Part shown: in pieces, positions 16,744-25,704 of the stretch | Layout of the letters: every line of letters begins with the position of its first letter | Numbering within the stretch: position 1 is the stretch's first letter | Assembly (NCBI RefSeq): GCF_046244385.1 | Contig: NZ_CP176366.1 | Span: 2,480,001 to 2,544,000 of the forward strand | Length of the DNA stretch: 64,000 nucleotides | Direction: 5' to 3' | From: Methanospirillum stamsii | Lineage (GTDB): Archaea > Halobacteriota > Methanomicrobia > Methanomicrobiales > Methanospirillaceae | Program-made: the position numbers and the translations under genes | The notes under the pieces: model-generated | The model's database searches: none | The model's input: only the letters and a program-made list of their open reading frames with translations | Told to the model about the DNA's origin: nothing

Positions 16744-17957
16744 AACTTCTTTCTTTTATCGGAACCGGGAGACTGCAAAATACCCGGTATTCGTTTCGGG
16801 ATCGGATGATTGAAACTCCGGTTGTTCAGGAGGCTATCTGTTCTTTTTTTCCTGTTTCGGATGTGGTTATCTTTGCCACTGAAAAAGCTGAGGGTATAAA
16901 TTTTTCAGAGGTTTCAAAAAACCTTCCTGATATCAGGCTTGTTCGTGTTCCGGAGGGGAGAAGTGAGGCAGAACTCTGGCAGATTTTTCTAACAGTTGCC
17001 GGAGAGGTGGAAGAGGGGGATGAGATTATTTTTGATATTACTCATGGGTTTCGCTCTCTTCCATTCATTGCTACGCTTTCCGCTGCATACCTGCAGGATG
17101 TGAAAGGGGTGCAGTTGAAGGCTCTGCTTTATGGGGCTTTTGATGCTACGGATGATGGGGTAACTCCGATTTTTGATCTGTCCGGGTTTATCGAGATTTT
17201 TTCATGGATGGCGGGTGTCAGGTCTTTTCTTACCCATGTTGATGCCGGGGAGATTTTACGGCTTATCAAGTCCGTTACTGCAGAGTTGTATCAGGATAAG
17301 GATGCATCAGAAAGACCGGTTCATCTGAATAATTTTGCAGCCCGTCTTGATGCATTTACTTCTTCGGTCAGGTTATCACGGCCTGTTGAGGGGATTAGTT
17401 CAGCGACAGGGATTATAGAGTCTCTTCCCATGGCAGAGAGTGAGATAGCATCGTTTACTCCGGCTCTTGTTCCGTTGATAGGTAAAATTTCTGCTGTTTC
17501 CCGGTATGCTGCTCCAGATCCTGATGAAGATGATGGTATCTCCAGGGAGTACCTTGAAAAACAACTGGAAATGATTCGGTTCCAGGTAGAAAAAGGGCTT
17601 TATCAGCCTGCTGTTACTCTGGCCCGGGAATGGATGGTCTCGGTTCTGATTTTTGCAGCTGGTGACGGAAATCAGTGGCTGAGTAAAAATATTCGTGAAG
17701 AGGGTGAATGGACTCTTGGAGGAGCATCAAAAAAACTTCGGAATTCAAGATTTGATAGTACGATATATTCTGAATGGTATCTGAAACATCCATCCTGGAA
17801 GGAATGCACTGGAATCTGGGATGAGGTTTCAGGTATACGAAATGAGATTGCCCATTGCGGAATGAATGAGAAGAAACAGAAGACAAAACGGCTTGAAGCC
17901 CGGGTACTTGGAATGACCGGATCACTTCAGAGATATTTTGAGTTTTTAGTTCCCTGA
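16740..17957 (+). CDS. csx2: CARF-HEPN RNase, Csx2/TM1812 type (Csx1/Csm6-like effector)
   Basis: 405 residues. The N-terminal CARF domain has MKLLSFIGTG, FATEKAEG and FDITHGFRSLP, the pattern of TM1812/Csx2 proteins. The C-terminal HEPN domain carries an RxxxxH RNase motif: RNEIAH at residues 367-372. In type III systems Cas10 makes cyclic oligoadenylate, which binds CARF and turns on HEPN to cut RNA non-specifically. No csm6 lies in the cas10 operon, so this is the likely effector for this locus. It is coupled to the CARF gene upstream and sits just before the leader of CRISPR array 1. Confidence 0.85.
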   Translation: MKLLSFIGTGRLQNTRYSFRDRMIETPVVQEAICSFFPVSDVVIFATEKAEGINFSEVSKNLPDIRLVRVPEGRSEAELWQIFLTVAGEVEEGDEIIFDITHGFRSLPFIATLSAAYLQDVKGVQLKALLYGAFDATDDGVTPIFDLSGFIEIFSWMAGVRSFLTHVDAGEILRLIKSVTAELYQDKDASERPVHLNNFAARLDAFTSSVRLSRPVEGISSATGIIESLPMAESEIASFTPALVPLIGKISAVSRYAAPDPDEDDGISREYLEKQLEMIRFQVEKGLYQPAVTLAREWMVSVLIFAAGDGNQWLSKNIREEGEWTLGGASKKLRNSRFDSTIYSEWYLKHPSWKECTGIWDEVSGIRNEIAHCGMNEKKQKTKRLEARVLGMTGSLQRYFEFLVP

Positions 17958-18126
17958 TTCTATTTTTTTATAGGTTTTTAAGAGATATAGGTGAAACCGG
18001 GTATCTGGTATAAGAAATACTGGTGAGGTTTCGTCCGGATAATTATTAAACAAAATCTCTCTTTCAGGGAGATTATGATGGCTACCATGTACCTGGTGAT
18101 AATGGTTTTGATTATCCGGCCATGGA

Positions 18127-18264
18127 TTTCAAAAGAGAATGATTATATCCATTTGCGACGACGTTATAAAGGAGGTACGGAAATACCCCTCGTCGATCTG
18201 ATAAAGGTATCGGGAAGATGGGGGTAAGAGTGCTCCGTTCGTTAAAAGGGCAAAATTTTTGGCC
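18127..18264 (+). promoter_or_regulatory. Leader of CRISPR array 1
   Basis: This stretch closely matches 29281-29416 upstream of array 2, including a TATA-like ttataaagg flanked by an inverted repeat (gcgacga at the left, tcgtcg at the right). A second hairpin, AAGGGC (18246-18251) with GCCCTT (18262-18267), spans the leader-repeat junction. The decayed repeat at the other end of the array confirms that transcription and spacer addition start here. Confidence 0.8.
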
Positions 18265-19117
18265 CTTGCATAAGGGTTCCATAAAAAACAAGGACTGCAA
18301 CATCATTTTGTATCTGTAATCATCAGGTAACATATCACCTTGCATAAGGGTTCCATAAAAAACAAGGACTGCAACGTAATCATCAGGTAACATATCACTA
18401 TGGCAGTGATGACTTGCATAAGGGTTCCATAAAAAACAAGGACTGCAACGGCACAAATGGCTTTTGAACGTCCATTTTTGTAGCGCTTGCATAAGGGTTC
18501 CATAAAAAACAAGGACTGCAACGTTAGGTTGGGTCTATGACCTGACAGTTTTTTGGAACTTGCATAAGGGTTCCATAAAAAACAAGGACTGCAACTTTCT
18601 GATATTGCATCCATACCACTTTTATTCAATTCTTGCATAAGGGTTCCATAAAAAACAAGGACTGCAACGCAAAATACCGACCATAGAACAATCCTAGCCT
18701 ACTACTTGCATAAGGGTTCCATAAAAAACAAGGACTGCAACATCCCGGCCTTATCAATCCACCCCAGCCCTATTCCGTCCGCTTGCATAAGGGTTCCATA
18801 AAAAACAAGGACTGCAACATGTTACTTCACATTTCCATGGTTCATGTGCAATAACTTGCATAAGGGTTCCATAAAAAACAAGGACTGCAACTTCGATACA
18901 TTGAAGGATGAATTAATGGATATGCTATCTTGCATAAGGGTTCCATAAAAAACAAGGACTGCAACCACATTTTGTTTTACCTCCTTTAGAGTAGTGAGAT
19001 TTTCAGCTTGCATAAGGGTTCCATAAAAAACAAGGACTGCAACCTCAGAACCATATCGACTGGTTGCGTGATGTACGTCGGCTTGCATAAGAGTTCCACA
19101 AAAACAAGGGCTATACT
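18265..19117 (+). CRISPR. CRISPR array 1: 11 intact repeats, one decayed terminal repeat, 11 spacers
   Basis: The 37-base repeat begins CTTGCATAAGGG and ends GGACTGCAAC. Intact copies start at 18265, 18339, 18413, 18486, 18559, 18632, 18705, 18782, 18855, 18929 and 19007; a decayed copy starts at 19082. Spacers are 36-41 bases. Repeat base 18 is T in every intact copy, while the decayed copy has C, as in array 2. The last eight repeat bases, ACTGCAAC, fit a Cas6-generated 5' tag on plus-strand crRNA. The first two spacers share 23 bases. Confidence 0.99.
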
Positions 19118-19221
19118 TAAATAACATAAAACAAAAATTTTAAAAAATTTTCGGATTATTACAGTTAAAAAAATACGATATCTGTTGTTTGGAGAGTTAT
19201 AAAACAAATTTCAATGAGAAA

Positions 19222-19230
19222 TTTATACAT
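19222..19230 (+). promoter_or_regulatory. Candidate TATA box for the cassette after array 1
   Basis: tttatacat lies in an A/T-rich stretch about 60 bases before the first possible start codons at 19281 (ATG, other frame) and 19291 (TTG). Archaeal transcription would begin roughly 25 bases downstream. Confidence 0.35.
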
Positions 19231-19290
19231 ATTTGTATAACACAAGTATGTTAAGGAATTACTAGTAATAAGAGAGTTACATGAATCTCT

Positions 19291-19620
19291 TTGGAACCGG
19301 GACAAATATCATGGTTTCATGATTCTCATATATTATTTTATATCACACAAAACAATGAGATAAGAAAGATGTCTGAAGTATTTAAAGAAGGGGTGATTAC
19401 TTTTGATTCTGCATCCAAAAAAGAGATATTATCATTTTTTGGGAAAACTTTGGATGAAGAAGGGTACCTTGTGGAATCTGATAATCTCTCACAAAGAGTT
19501 ATTACTCCCGACTATGAAGAAATCAAATTAAGTGAATTTGCAGGAATCCGGAAAGGTTCTGAGATATATATAAAATCTGATCTCCCCTCTTTGATAATGC
19601 TCATTGACAGTTTACAATAA
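19291..19620 (+). CDS. Unrecognised small protein, first gene of a two-gene cassette
   Basis: Up to 109 residues from a TTG at 19291, or 83 from the ATG at 19369 (MSEVFKEGVITF), which is the more ordinary start. It is soluble and acidic, with no signal peptide, membrane segment or known motif. Its TAA stop is followed directly by the ATG of the next gene, so the two are translationally coupled. A short ATG frame at 19281 (MNLFGTGTNI) stops at once and may mark a changed start. It lies between CRISPR array 1 and cas1 and is visibly AT-richer than the cas genes. Function unknown. Confidence 0.55.
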   Translation: MEPGQISWFHDSHILFYITQNNEIRKMSEVFKEGVITFDSASKKEILSFFGKTLDEEGYLVESDNLSQRVITPDYEEIKLSEFAGIRKGSEIYIKSDLPSLIMLIDSLQ

Positions 19621-20424
19621 ATGGTATTTCCAGCGATTTTAGATAAATTATCTCAGTTATTCAAAATTAGCATTAATATTGATAAATCCACGCACATTCA
19701 AATAAACAGCAATAACAAAATAACTGATAAGTATATTTTTTTTGAAGATGATAATGTTCTCTCCATCAATCTCAATCAATTATCTTCAGAAGAAAAGGAA
19801 CAATTAAGGCAGATTCTTCAAAATTCTGTTGATAATGGTGTTCCATTATTAGAAGAAAATGCCCGGGAAAGAACTGAAGATATCTTTTTAAAAGAACATT
19901 CTTCTGAAGAAACGGATGTTCTCGGTTTTTTTAAAGGAAAGATCCCTGATGATGATTATACTGCTTTACGTGCCTCTCTCTATTTAAGAAGCAGATTTAA
20001 AGAACGAGCAACCAGACCGGTAATTGATGAACTTAAAATGGAGATCATTCAAAAGTATGGAAGAAGAGGAAGAAACATCAGTGATCTCTGTAGTGCCGGC
20101 TATTTTGATGCACTAAAAGAAATTGCAGAAAATCTGCATAAAAATACATTTTTAGAATTTTATGAAGAAATTGTAGGAAAAGGTGCATTTACTATTTTTG
20201 TATCTGAAAGAACAACATCTAAACAATTAATCCAGGATATCAATAAGAGAATTACAACTAATAGAAGATATGGTGGAACGGGAATTCTTCAGATACATGG
20301 AATTGGGAGAAAAAATATTGAGACGATAAAAATTGCAATGGATGATATCGAAGAGATATTTCAAAATATTACCCTGAATACCCGATTGGATAACCGGGTA
20401 ATGGTTGTAACAATTAAATTCTAG
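19621..20424 (+). CDS. Unrecognised protein, second gene of the cassette next to cas1
   Basis: 267 residues, rich in K, E, I and N. The N-terminal 60 residues look like beta strands (ISINIDKSTHIQINSNN), the middle is helical (EEKEQLRQIL, then RASLYLRSRFKERATRPVIDELKMEII), and a HGIGRKNIETI segment near residue 225 is reminiscent of a helix-hairpin-helix, though weakly. No nuclease or ATPase motif was seen. It starts directly after the stop of the previous gene and is followed by about 100 bases before cas1. Placement suggests a CRISPR-accessory or passenger defence gene; this is inference only. Confidence 0.65.
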   Translation: MVFPAILDKLSQLFKISINIDKSTHIQINSNNKITDKYIFFEDDNVLSINLNQLSSEEKEQLRQILQNSVDNGVPLLEENARERTEDIFLKEHSSEETDVLGFFKGKIPDDDYTALRASLYLRSRFKERATRPVIDELKMEIIQKYGRRGRNISDLCSAGYFDALKEIAENLHKNTFLEFYEEIVGKGAFTIFVSERTTSKQLIQDINKRITTNRRYGGTGILQIHGIGRKNIETIKIAMDDIEEIFQNITLNTRLDNRVMVVTIKF

Positions 20425-20521
20425 TTTTAAATAAATATGGGTGGCATAGCCACTCATGGAAATATCATTCAATTATCATTTTCCAGGCAGACTTTATCTG
20501 TCATGAGATCTTTTTTCTGTT

Positions 20522-21523
20522 ATGTCTGATCGGTCTGATCTGGTGATTAACGGGTACGGAGCCAGTGTCCGGAAGAAATCAAATCGTTTTATCATTGAAA
20601 ATGAGGGAGAGAAATATGAGTTTGCCGCCTCACAAATCGGACAGCTTCTGGTAACCGGTTCAGCATTAATCTCTTCTGATGCACTGAAACTTGCTGCAGA
20701 TGAAGGAATTGATCTGGTTGTCTGCACAAAAAGTGGTGATCCCTCCTGCCGGATTGTTCCTTGTCATGGAAAAGGAATTGCAACAGTCCGGAGAAACCAG
20801 ATTACAGCAGCAGGAACAGAGGCCGGGTATTCCCTTGTAGCCATAATTCTTCGTGCAAAAATCCAGCATGTGGGGAGGTTTCTGAGAATCATCGGAAAAA
20901 GGCGTGAAAACCCGGATTTGATAACCGAAGGTGAGGCTGTTGAGAGAATAGCACAACAGATTCCGGAGGCCGGACTTCTAAAAGAATTATCCGAAACTCT
21001 CAGGGGGATAGAAGGACAGGCATCTCACCGTTATTTTTCTGCATTAACAGATGTTATCCCTGCAGAATTGTATCATGGTCATCGTTCTCAACACCCTGCA
21101 ACAGATGTATTCAATGCATATCTGAATTATGGATATGGTATTCTCTATAATGAAGTGGAAACTGCCTGTATCCTGGCAGGTCTTGACCCCTATGCTGGTT
21201 TTTTGCATGGAGATCGGTACGGAAACAAAGCTCTTGTGTATGACCTGATTGAGCAGTTCAGACAACCAATAATCGATCACGTGGTGGTAACCCTGGCGGT
21301 GAGAGAGCAGATGGATTCTTCGGATATTGATGAGAAAGGATGGCTGGTTGCCGACGCCAGACGCCGGGCTATTACTGCTGTTATTGGAAGACTTGATGAT
21401 GAACGTGATATACAGGGCAAAAAAACCAGCTTTCGATCTTTTATCCGTGACAATATCCGAAAAGCTGGTCATACCCTGTCCGGAACCGGGGTATACCATC
21501 CGCTGGACTGGCGGTGGCGATGA
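20522..21523 (+). CDS. cas1: CRISPR integrase Cas1
   Basis: 333 residues. With Cas2 it inserts new spacers at the leader end of the array. The catalytic metal ligands are present: Glu164 (GIEGQASHRYF), His229 (AGFLHGDRYGN) and Asp241 (LVYDLIEQFR). The N-terminal beta domain (LVINGYGASVRKKSNRF, LLVTGSALISSDAL) is normal, and the length fits type III/I Cas1. The stop overlaps the Cas2 start. ATG start at 20522. Confidence 0.97.
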   Translation: MSDRSDLVINGYGASVRKKSNRFIIENEGEKYEFAASQIGQLLVTGSALISSDALKLAADEGIDLVVCTKSGDPSCRIVPCHGKGIATVRRNQITAAGTEAGYSLVAIILRAKIQHVGRFLRIIGKRRENPDLITEGEAVERIAQQIPEAGLLKELSETLRGIEGQASHRYFSALTDVIPAELYHGHRSQHPATDVFNAYLNYGYGILYNEVETACILAGLDPYAGFLHGDRYGNKALVYDLIEQFRQPIIDHVVVTLAVREQMDSSDIDEKGWLVADARRRAITAVIGRLDDERDIQGKKTSFRSFIRDNIRKAGHTLSGTGVYHPLDWRWR

Positions 21524-21822
21524 TGCTGGCCTGGATTTTGTACGATATTACGGAGGATAAAATCCGAAACAAGATTGCAGCTCTCTGTAAGGATTATGGA
21601 TTTGTAAGATATCAGAAGAGTGTTTTTTGTGGAGAGACCGAGGATCGGATCCTGAAAATTCTTGTCAGCAAGATTTCTGATGTGATGCTGGCTGCAGAAG
21701 AGAAAGAGGATAGTGTCTTGATATTTACCGTATGCGATACCTGTATGAAAAACCGGCTTGAGGTAGGGAAAAAACTGGATCCTGACTCGTTTAAAATTCC
21801 CCGATTGATCATCATCGGATAA
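21520..21822 (+). CDS. cas2: CRISPR-associated Cas2
   Basis: About 100 residues from the ATG at 21520 overlapping the cas1 stop (ATGA); an ATG at 21523 is equally possible. A ferredoxin-like start, LAWILYDITEDKIRNKIAALCKDYGFVRYQKSVFCG, has the conserved Asp after beta strand 1 (YDI). Cas2 forms the central dimer of the Cas1-Cas2 integrase. The C-terminus carries a Cys pair (VCDTC), less usual but harmless to the fold. Confidence 0.95.
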   Translation: MMLAWILYDITEDKIRNKIAALCKDYGFVRYQKSVFCGETEDRILKILVSKISDVMLAAEEKEDSVLIFTVCDTCMKNRLEVGKKLDPDSFKIPRLIIIG

Positions 21823-22620
21823 TGTGTTTAACAGATAAAAAATTCTTTTCATGTCTACAATTCATAGAGAGGCTCATTATGGAATAATAAAGATGTAAAG
21901 TCCGATTAAACAAAAATAAGGATAATTTAGGTTATAAAAATCAAAAATAAGAGTAGAATGTCGAGATTTCTACCTCTCATTTAGAAGCCCGCTATCCCCC
22001 TATCTTTTTTCAGTTGATACTTTATATGTCCGGTTAGGAGAAACGATATAACCCCTTTATAAAAACAAGCATCTTGCAGATATTGTCAAAAAAAGCGTGA
22101 ATTATCTGTCTTTAGCCGGTCTACTTTTCTTCATATAAAAATAGACGTATTTTCTGAAAATATGAGCATATTGGGCTGATTTGTATAACGAAAAATCGGG
22201 AAATTTGATTTGTCAATTATATTAGTTAATAAGACAAGGAATAATACTCTTTTCAAATATCTCTCATAACCAAAACATTTTTTATGGATTAATCATATAC
22301 TTCTATTGCTACTAAGTAATCATAGTGGATACTATTTTCAGTCGATATCAGATTTATTACCTCATATCGGTAAAAGAGACCTTATTTTCATGAACTGACC
22401 ACTGCATCTCATTTGTTATTAATTATTTCATAGTTCATTTTGCACCAGTATATAAAGGATTGCGCAGAAGAAAATTAATTCATTATTTTCGAGATTTACA
22501 TCATTATCATACTGAATTCATGAAAAAAAGGGTTTCAGGTATTTCAAAAACAAGACCTAATACTGTTTGTAGAAATATTGCCTGACTGAAAAATCTGTTT
22601 AAATTTATGATTATTTAGAA
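21823..22620. other. Long AT-rich intergenic region between cas2 and cas10
   Basis: About 800 bases with many stops in all frames and no recognisable gene. A TATA-like gtatataaa at 22448-22456 could start the cas10-cas6 transcript, giving a 5' UTR of about 150 bases. The length and composition suggest either regulatory sequence or a lost gene. Confidence 0.5.
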
Positions 22621-22630
22621 AAAGGAGGAG
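22621..22630 (+). promoter_or_regulatory. Strong Shine-Dalgarno site before cas10
   Basis: aaaggaggag is complementary to the 16S 3' end. The correctly framed codon at the right distance is CTG at 22637; the ATG at 22641 is in another frame and gives only a 12-residue peptide. The first standard in-frame start is GTG at 22700, about 70 bases downstream. This leaves the cas10 start uncertain. Confidence 0.55.
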
Positions 22631-22699
22631 ATATCTCTGAATGAAGGTAAAAATTCAAATGGTACCCCTTTATCGGTAATACCAGACAATCATTCACAT

Positions 22700-25159
22700 G
22701 TGGAATCAGTTGCCCGAATTGTTGTAATGGCAGCCCTCTTCCATGATATTGGCAAATTCATGCAACGGGCGAAGATCTCTCCGGATAGCCGGTATGATAA
22801 GTATGATCAAAATGAGATCGGTTATAACGGAGCCCATGCAAAAGGAAGTGCAGATTTTGTTGCCCGTTACCTGAAGGATCCGGTGATTGAAGACCTGGTC
22901 TTATATCATCACAATCCGTCAAAGTCTTCACATCCGGATCTTGCTACCGTGGTACAGAAGGCTGACCATCTTTCATCCGCTATTGACCGGAAAGGCAGAG
23001 AGGGTACTGGAAATGTACTGGAAGAACCGCTACAATCGGTATTTCCGAGACTTCTTCAACCAGAAGGCAGTTCTGTTGAAAACCGGTATTATCCCCTGAA
23101 TTCTGTTCGAATTGATAAAGGTGCATTTCCTGTTAAAAAGCAGGATCTTGGCCGATGGAATCTGGTTGATGATTACAAGGCGATGTGGAAACAGTTTATT
23201 GGAGGGATTGAACAAATCCCTTCCCCGGCACCGGTAAGTTCGGTGCTATCACTGCTTAAATTGTATACTTCATCAATTCCATCAGCAGTATATGTGAATG
23301 AACCGGACATTCCACTCTACGATCATGCGAAAACGACAGCTGCAATTGCCCACTGTCTTCTTGAAGGTGAGAAAGAAAAACCATTTCTTCTGGTCCAGGG
23401 AGATCTTTCCGGGATACAGAATTTCATATTTGCAACGGTAATCCCTGAACAGGCAAGGAAAGGTACTGCAAAGCGTCTCCGGGGCAGATCATTCTGGCTC
23501 TCCCTATTCATGGATGCGGTAGCTGAAGAGATAAAAGCAGAATGTAACCTTTTTGAACCCTCAGTGCTCTGGAACACCGGAGGAAAATTTCTTCTTCTTG
23601 TACCAAACACGAAGAAAAACCAGGAACAGATCTCCTATGTAAGCAGAAAAGTAAACGAACTGCTCCTTAGGAAATACGGTGGTCTTCTCAGTCTTGCACT
23701 GGTGATTCATCCGGTTGGTGAAGACGGGATTTTGTCATTTTCACAGGCTCTTGATGAACTGGCTGTACTAAGTAGCGAGAAGAAGAAACAGAAATTCCTG
23801 GATTGTGGACTTTGCTTTGGAGCAGAGGATGAAGTCCGGCCCTTGAGCGAGTTTTGTGATGTATGTGGTCACCCTCACAACCAGGCTCAATGTCCGGAAT
23901 GTCTTCGGTTCGTAGATATCGGAACGAAAATTGCCAGAGCAAAATGGATGCTGAAAGGTGAAGGACACAGTATCAGTTTTTCTGATCTTGGACTTCGGAC
24001 AAGTTACGACCTGGTGAGTTCTCTTCCGGCTGACATAAAAGCACAGGTTATTACTCTGAATAATACTAACTTGGGAGATATTCAGTTTAAAAACAGATCC
24101 GGGTGCGGGTTCATGTTTCTTGGAAACACGGTGCCTCTTGATCAAAATGATGTCCTCTCTTTTAGTGAGATGGCTCAGTTCTCAAACGGAGTTCCAAGAC
24201 TTGGATACATCAAGGCAGATGTGGATAATCTTGGAAAACTCATCGCCCGAGGTCTTCCTAAAGATGACCGGACAATCTCACGGATACATACCATAAGTAA
24301 CCAGCTCCAGTTCTTCTTTGCCGGATACTTAAACCAGATCTGTGATGAATTTGTGGTGTATCCTTCTCTCTGTTCCAAGTGTCTTGAACAGGTAAAGGAG
24401 AAAAAGGGAAGGGAAATTGTTCTCTTCACCGAGGTTGACGATACCGAAAAACCGGTGGAATCTACCTGGTATGAGGTAGATAAACCCTGTGAAGCATGTA
24501 AAAAGAAAGCCGTGAATTCATGTTACATTACCTATTCCGGGGGGGATGATCTTCTCATCATCGGGCCATGGGATACGGCCATCCGGCTTTCAAACCGAAT
24601 TTATGAAGAGTTCAGACGGTTTACCTGTGAAAATCCAAACATTACTCTTTCTGCAGGAATTGCTATCGTATCACACCGGCTTCCGGTATCAAGAGCAGTA
24701 AATATTGCAGAAGAACTCCTCGAAGAAGCTAAAGGATACCATTCTGGCATTGTATCTAAAAATCATGTATCTCTCTTTGATGAGTGTCTGCCCTGGAGAG
24801 AAGGAATGGGTGATCGGGGATTATCGTCACTTATAGACATCACCGACCAGATGATAGATGCTGTGAATAACAAGAAAATTTCCAAAGGTATGGTTTATTC
24901 ACTTCTTACTCTCTGGAACCAGACGTATGGAGATATCGTGGATATGAGCCATAAAACCAGAACTGATACCCGGTTAAGCCGCAAACGGTATCTTCCGCAC
25001 CTGAAATATCTCATGAAACGCAACATCGAGGACAGGCATCGTCAGGGAGTAGAAGAACTGATAAATCCGGTTTTCCCCTGGATCAAACTTCCGGTATACT
25101 GGACAAGTCTTGCATTACGAACAGATGATAAGAAAAAAACAGGTAAGATAAGAGGTTAA
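22700..25159 (+). CDS. cas10: Cas10/Csm1, type III-A large subunit
   Basis: 819 residues from GTG at 22700; an in-frame CTG at 22637 with a strong upstream Shine-Dalgarno site would add 21 residues. An N-terminal HD nuclease domain (HDIGKF at 15-20, LVLYHHNPS later) is present. Zinc-binding CxxC pairs follow (CDVCG, CPEC, CSKC, CEAC). The second Palm domain carries GGDD at 614-617 (YSGGDDLLIIG). Both activities thus look intact: ssDNA cutting by HD and cyclic oligoadenylate synthesis by GGDD, triggered by target RNA. The stop abuts the csm2 ATG. Confidence 0.97.
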   Translation: MESVARIVVMAALFHDIGKFMQRAKISPDSRYDKYDQNEIGYNGAHAKGSADFVARYLKDPVIEDLVLYHHNPSKSSHPDLATVVQKADHLSSAIDRKGREGTGNVLEEPLQSVFPRLLQPEGSSVENRYYPLNSVRIDKGAFPVKKQDLGRWNLVDDYKAMWKQFIGGIEQIPSPAPVSSVLSLLKLYTSSIPSAVYVNEPDIPLYDHAKTTAAIAHCLLEGEKEKPFLLVQGDLSGIQNFIFATVIPEQARKGTAKRLRGRSFWLSLFMDAVAEEIKAECNLFEPSVLWNTGGKFLLLVPNTKKNQEQISYVSRKVNELLLRKYGGLLSLALVIHPVGEDGILSFSQALDELAVLSSEKKKQKFLDCGLCFGAEDEVRPLSEFCDVCGHPHNQAQCPECLRFVDIGTKIARAKWMLKGEGHSISFSDLGLRTSYDLVSSLPADIKAQVITLNNTNLGDIQFKNRSGCGFMFLGNTVPLDQNDVLSFSEMAQFSNGVPRLGYIKADVDNLGKLIARGLPKDDRTISRIHTISNQLQFFFAGYLNQICDEFVVYPSLCSKCLEQVKEKKGREIVLFTEVDDTEKPVESTWYEVDKPCEACKKKAVNSCYITYSGGDDLLIIGPWDTAIRLSNRIYEEFRRFTCENPNITLSAGIAIVSHRLPVSRAVNIAEELLEEAKGYHSGIVSKNHVSLFDECLPWREGMGDRGLSSLIDITDQMIDAVNNKKISKGMVYSLLTLWNQTYGDIVDMSHKTRTDTRLSRKRYLPHLKYLMKRNIEDRHRQGVEELINPVFPWIKLPVYWTSLALRTDDKKKTGKIRG

Positions 25160-25693
25160 ATGATGACCGAAAGACCAAAATGGAATAAAGGAACAGGAAA
25201 TAATTATCAGTCTAATTCACCTGGTTACAATAAAAGCTATCAAAAACCATATAAAAAAGATGTGAATGATTCTTATTTTTCAGATATAATTGAAAAGGAA
25301 CTTGAAAAAATCCGAAATATAACTCATCTCTCTGAATTAAATATTAACGAAGTGACCCGGGAGAATGGGATAGCAGAAACATTAGCTAAGAGTTTCAAAG
25401 AAGACCTCAATAGTAACCAACTGAGAAAAATATTTGATACCATAATAAGTAATCAGGAACGTCTGAAAAATTATGGCTGGGAAGCAATTGAATCGGATTT
25501 TTACATGATTCGTCCGAATCTTGCCTATGCTAAAGCAAGAAATTTAATTCCGGAGGGTTTTTTCCTTCTTGTTGAATTGTGTTGTAAAAAAATTAGAGTT
25601 ACTGATGATCTAAAACAAACAATAAAAAATTATGATCGTTTTGTTGAATTAATGCAAGCCATAGTGGCATATAATAAATATCATAAGAATTAG
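25160..25693 (+). CDS. csm2: Csm2, type III-A small subunit
   Basis: 177 residues. An N-terminal Asn/Tyr/Lys-rich disordered tail (about 1-35) precedes the helical Csm2 core (LRKIFDTIISNQERLK, then PNLAYAKAR and FFLLVELCCKKI). Csm2 lines the inner face of the Csm complex along the crRNA-target duplex. It begins directly at the cas10 stop codon (TAA then ATG), and is followed two bases later by the upstream GTG alternative of csm3. It is AT-richer than the neighbouring genes. Confidence 0.9.
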   Translation: MMTERPKWNKGTGNNYQSNSPGYNKSYQKPYKKDVNDSYFSDIIEKELEKIRNITHLSELNINEVTRENGIAETLAKSFKEDLNSNQLRKIFDTIISNQERLKNYGWEAIESDFYMIRPNLAYAKARNLIPEGFFLLVELCCKKIRVTDDLKQTIKNYDRFVELMQAIVAYNKYHKN

Positions 25694-25704
25694 GAGTGAA
25701 TCAG

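Noticed and set aside
18112..19207. Several antisense reading frames across CRISPR array 1
   Set aside because: They consist of the repeat translated over and over (LQSLFFMEPLCK-like units) and have no coding character; they come from the array itself.
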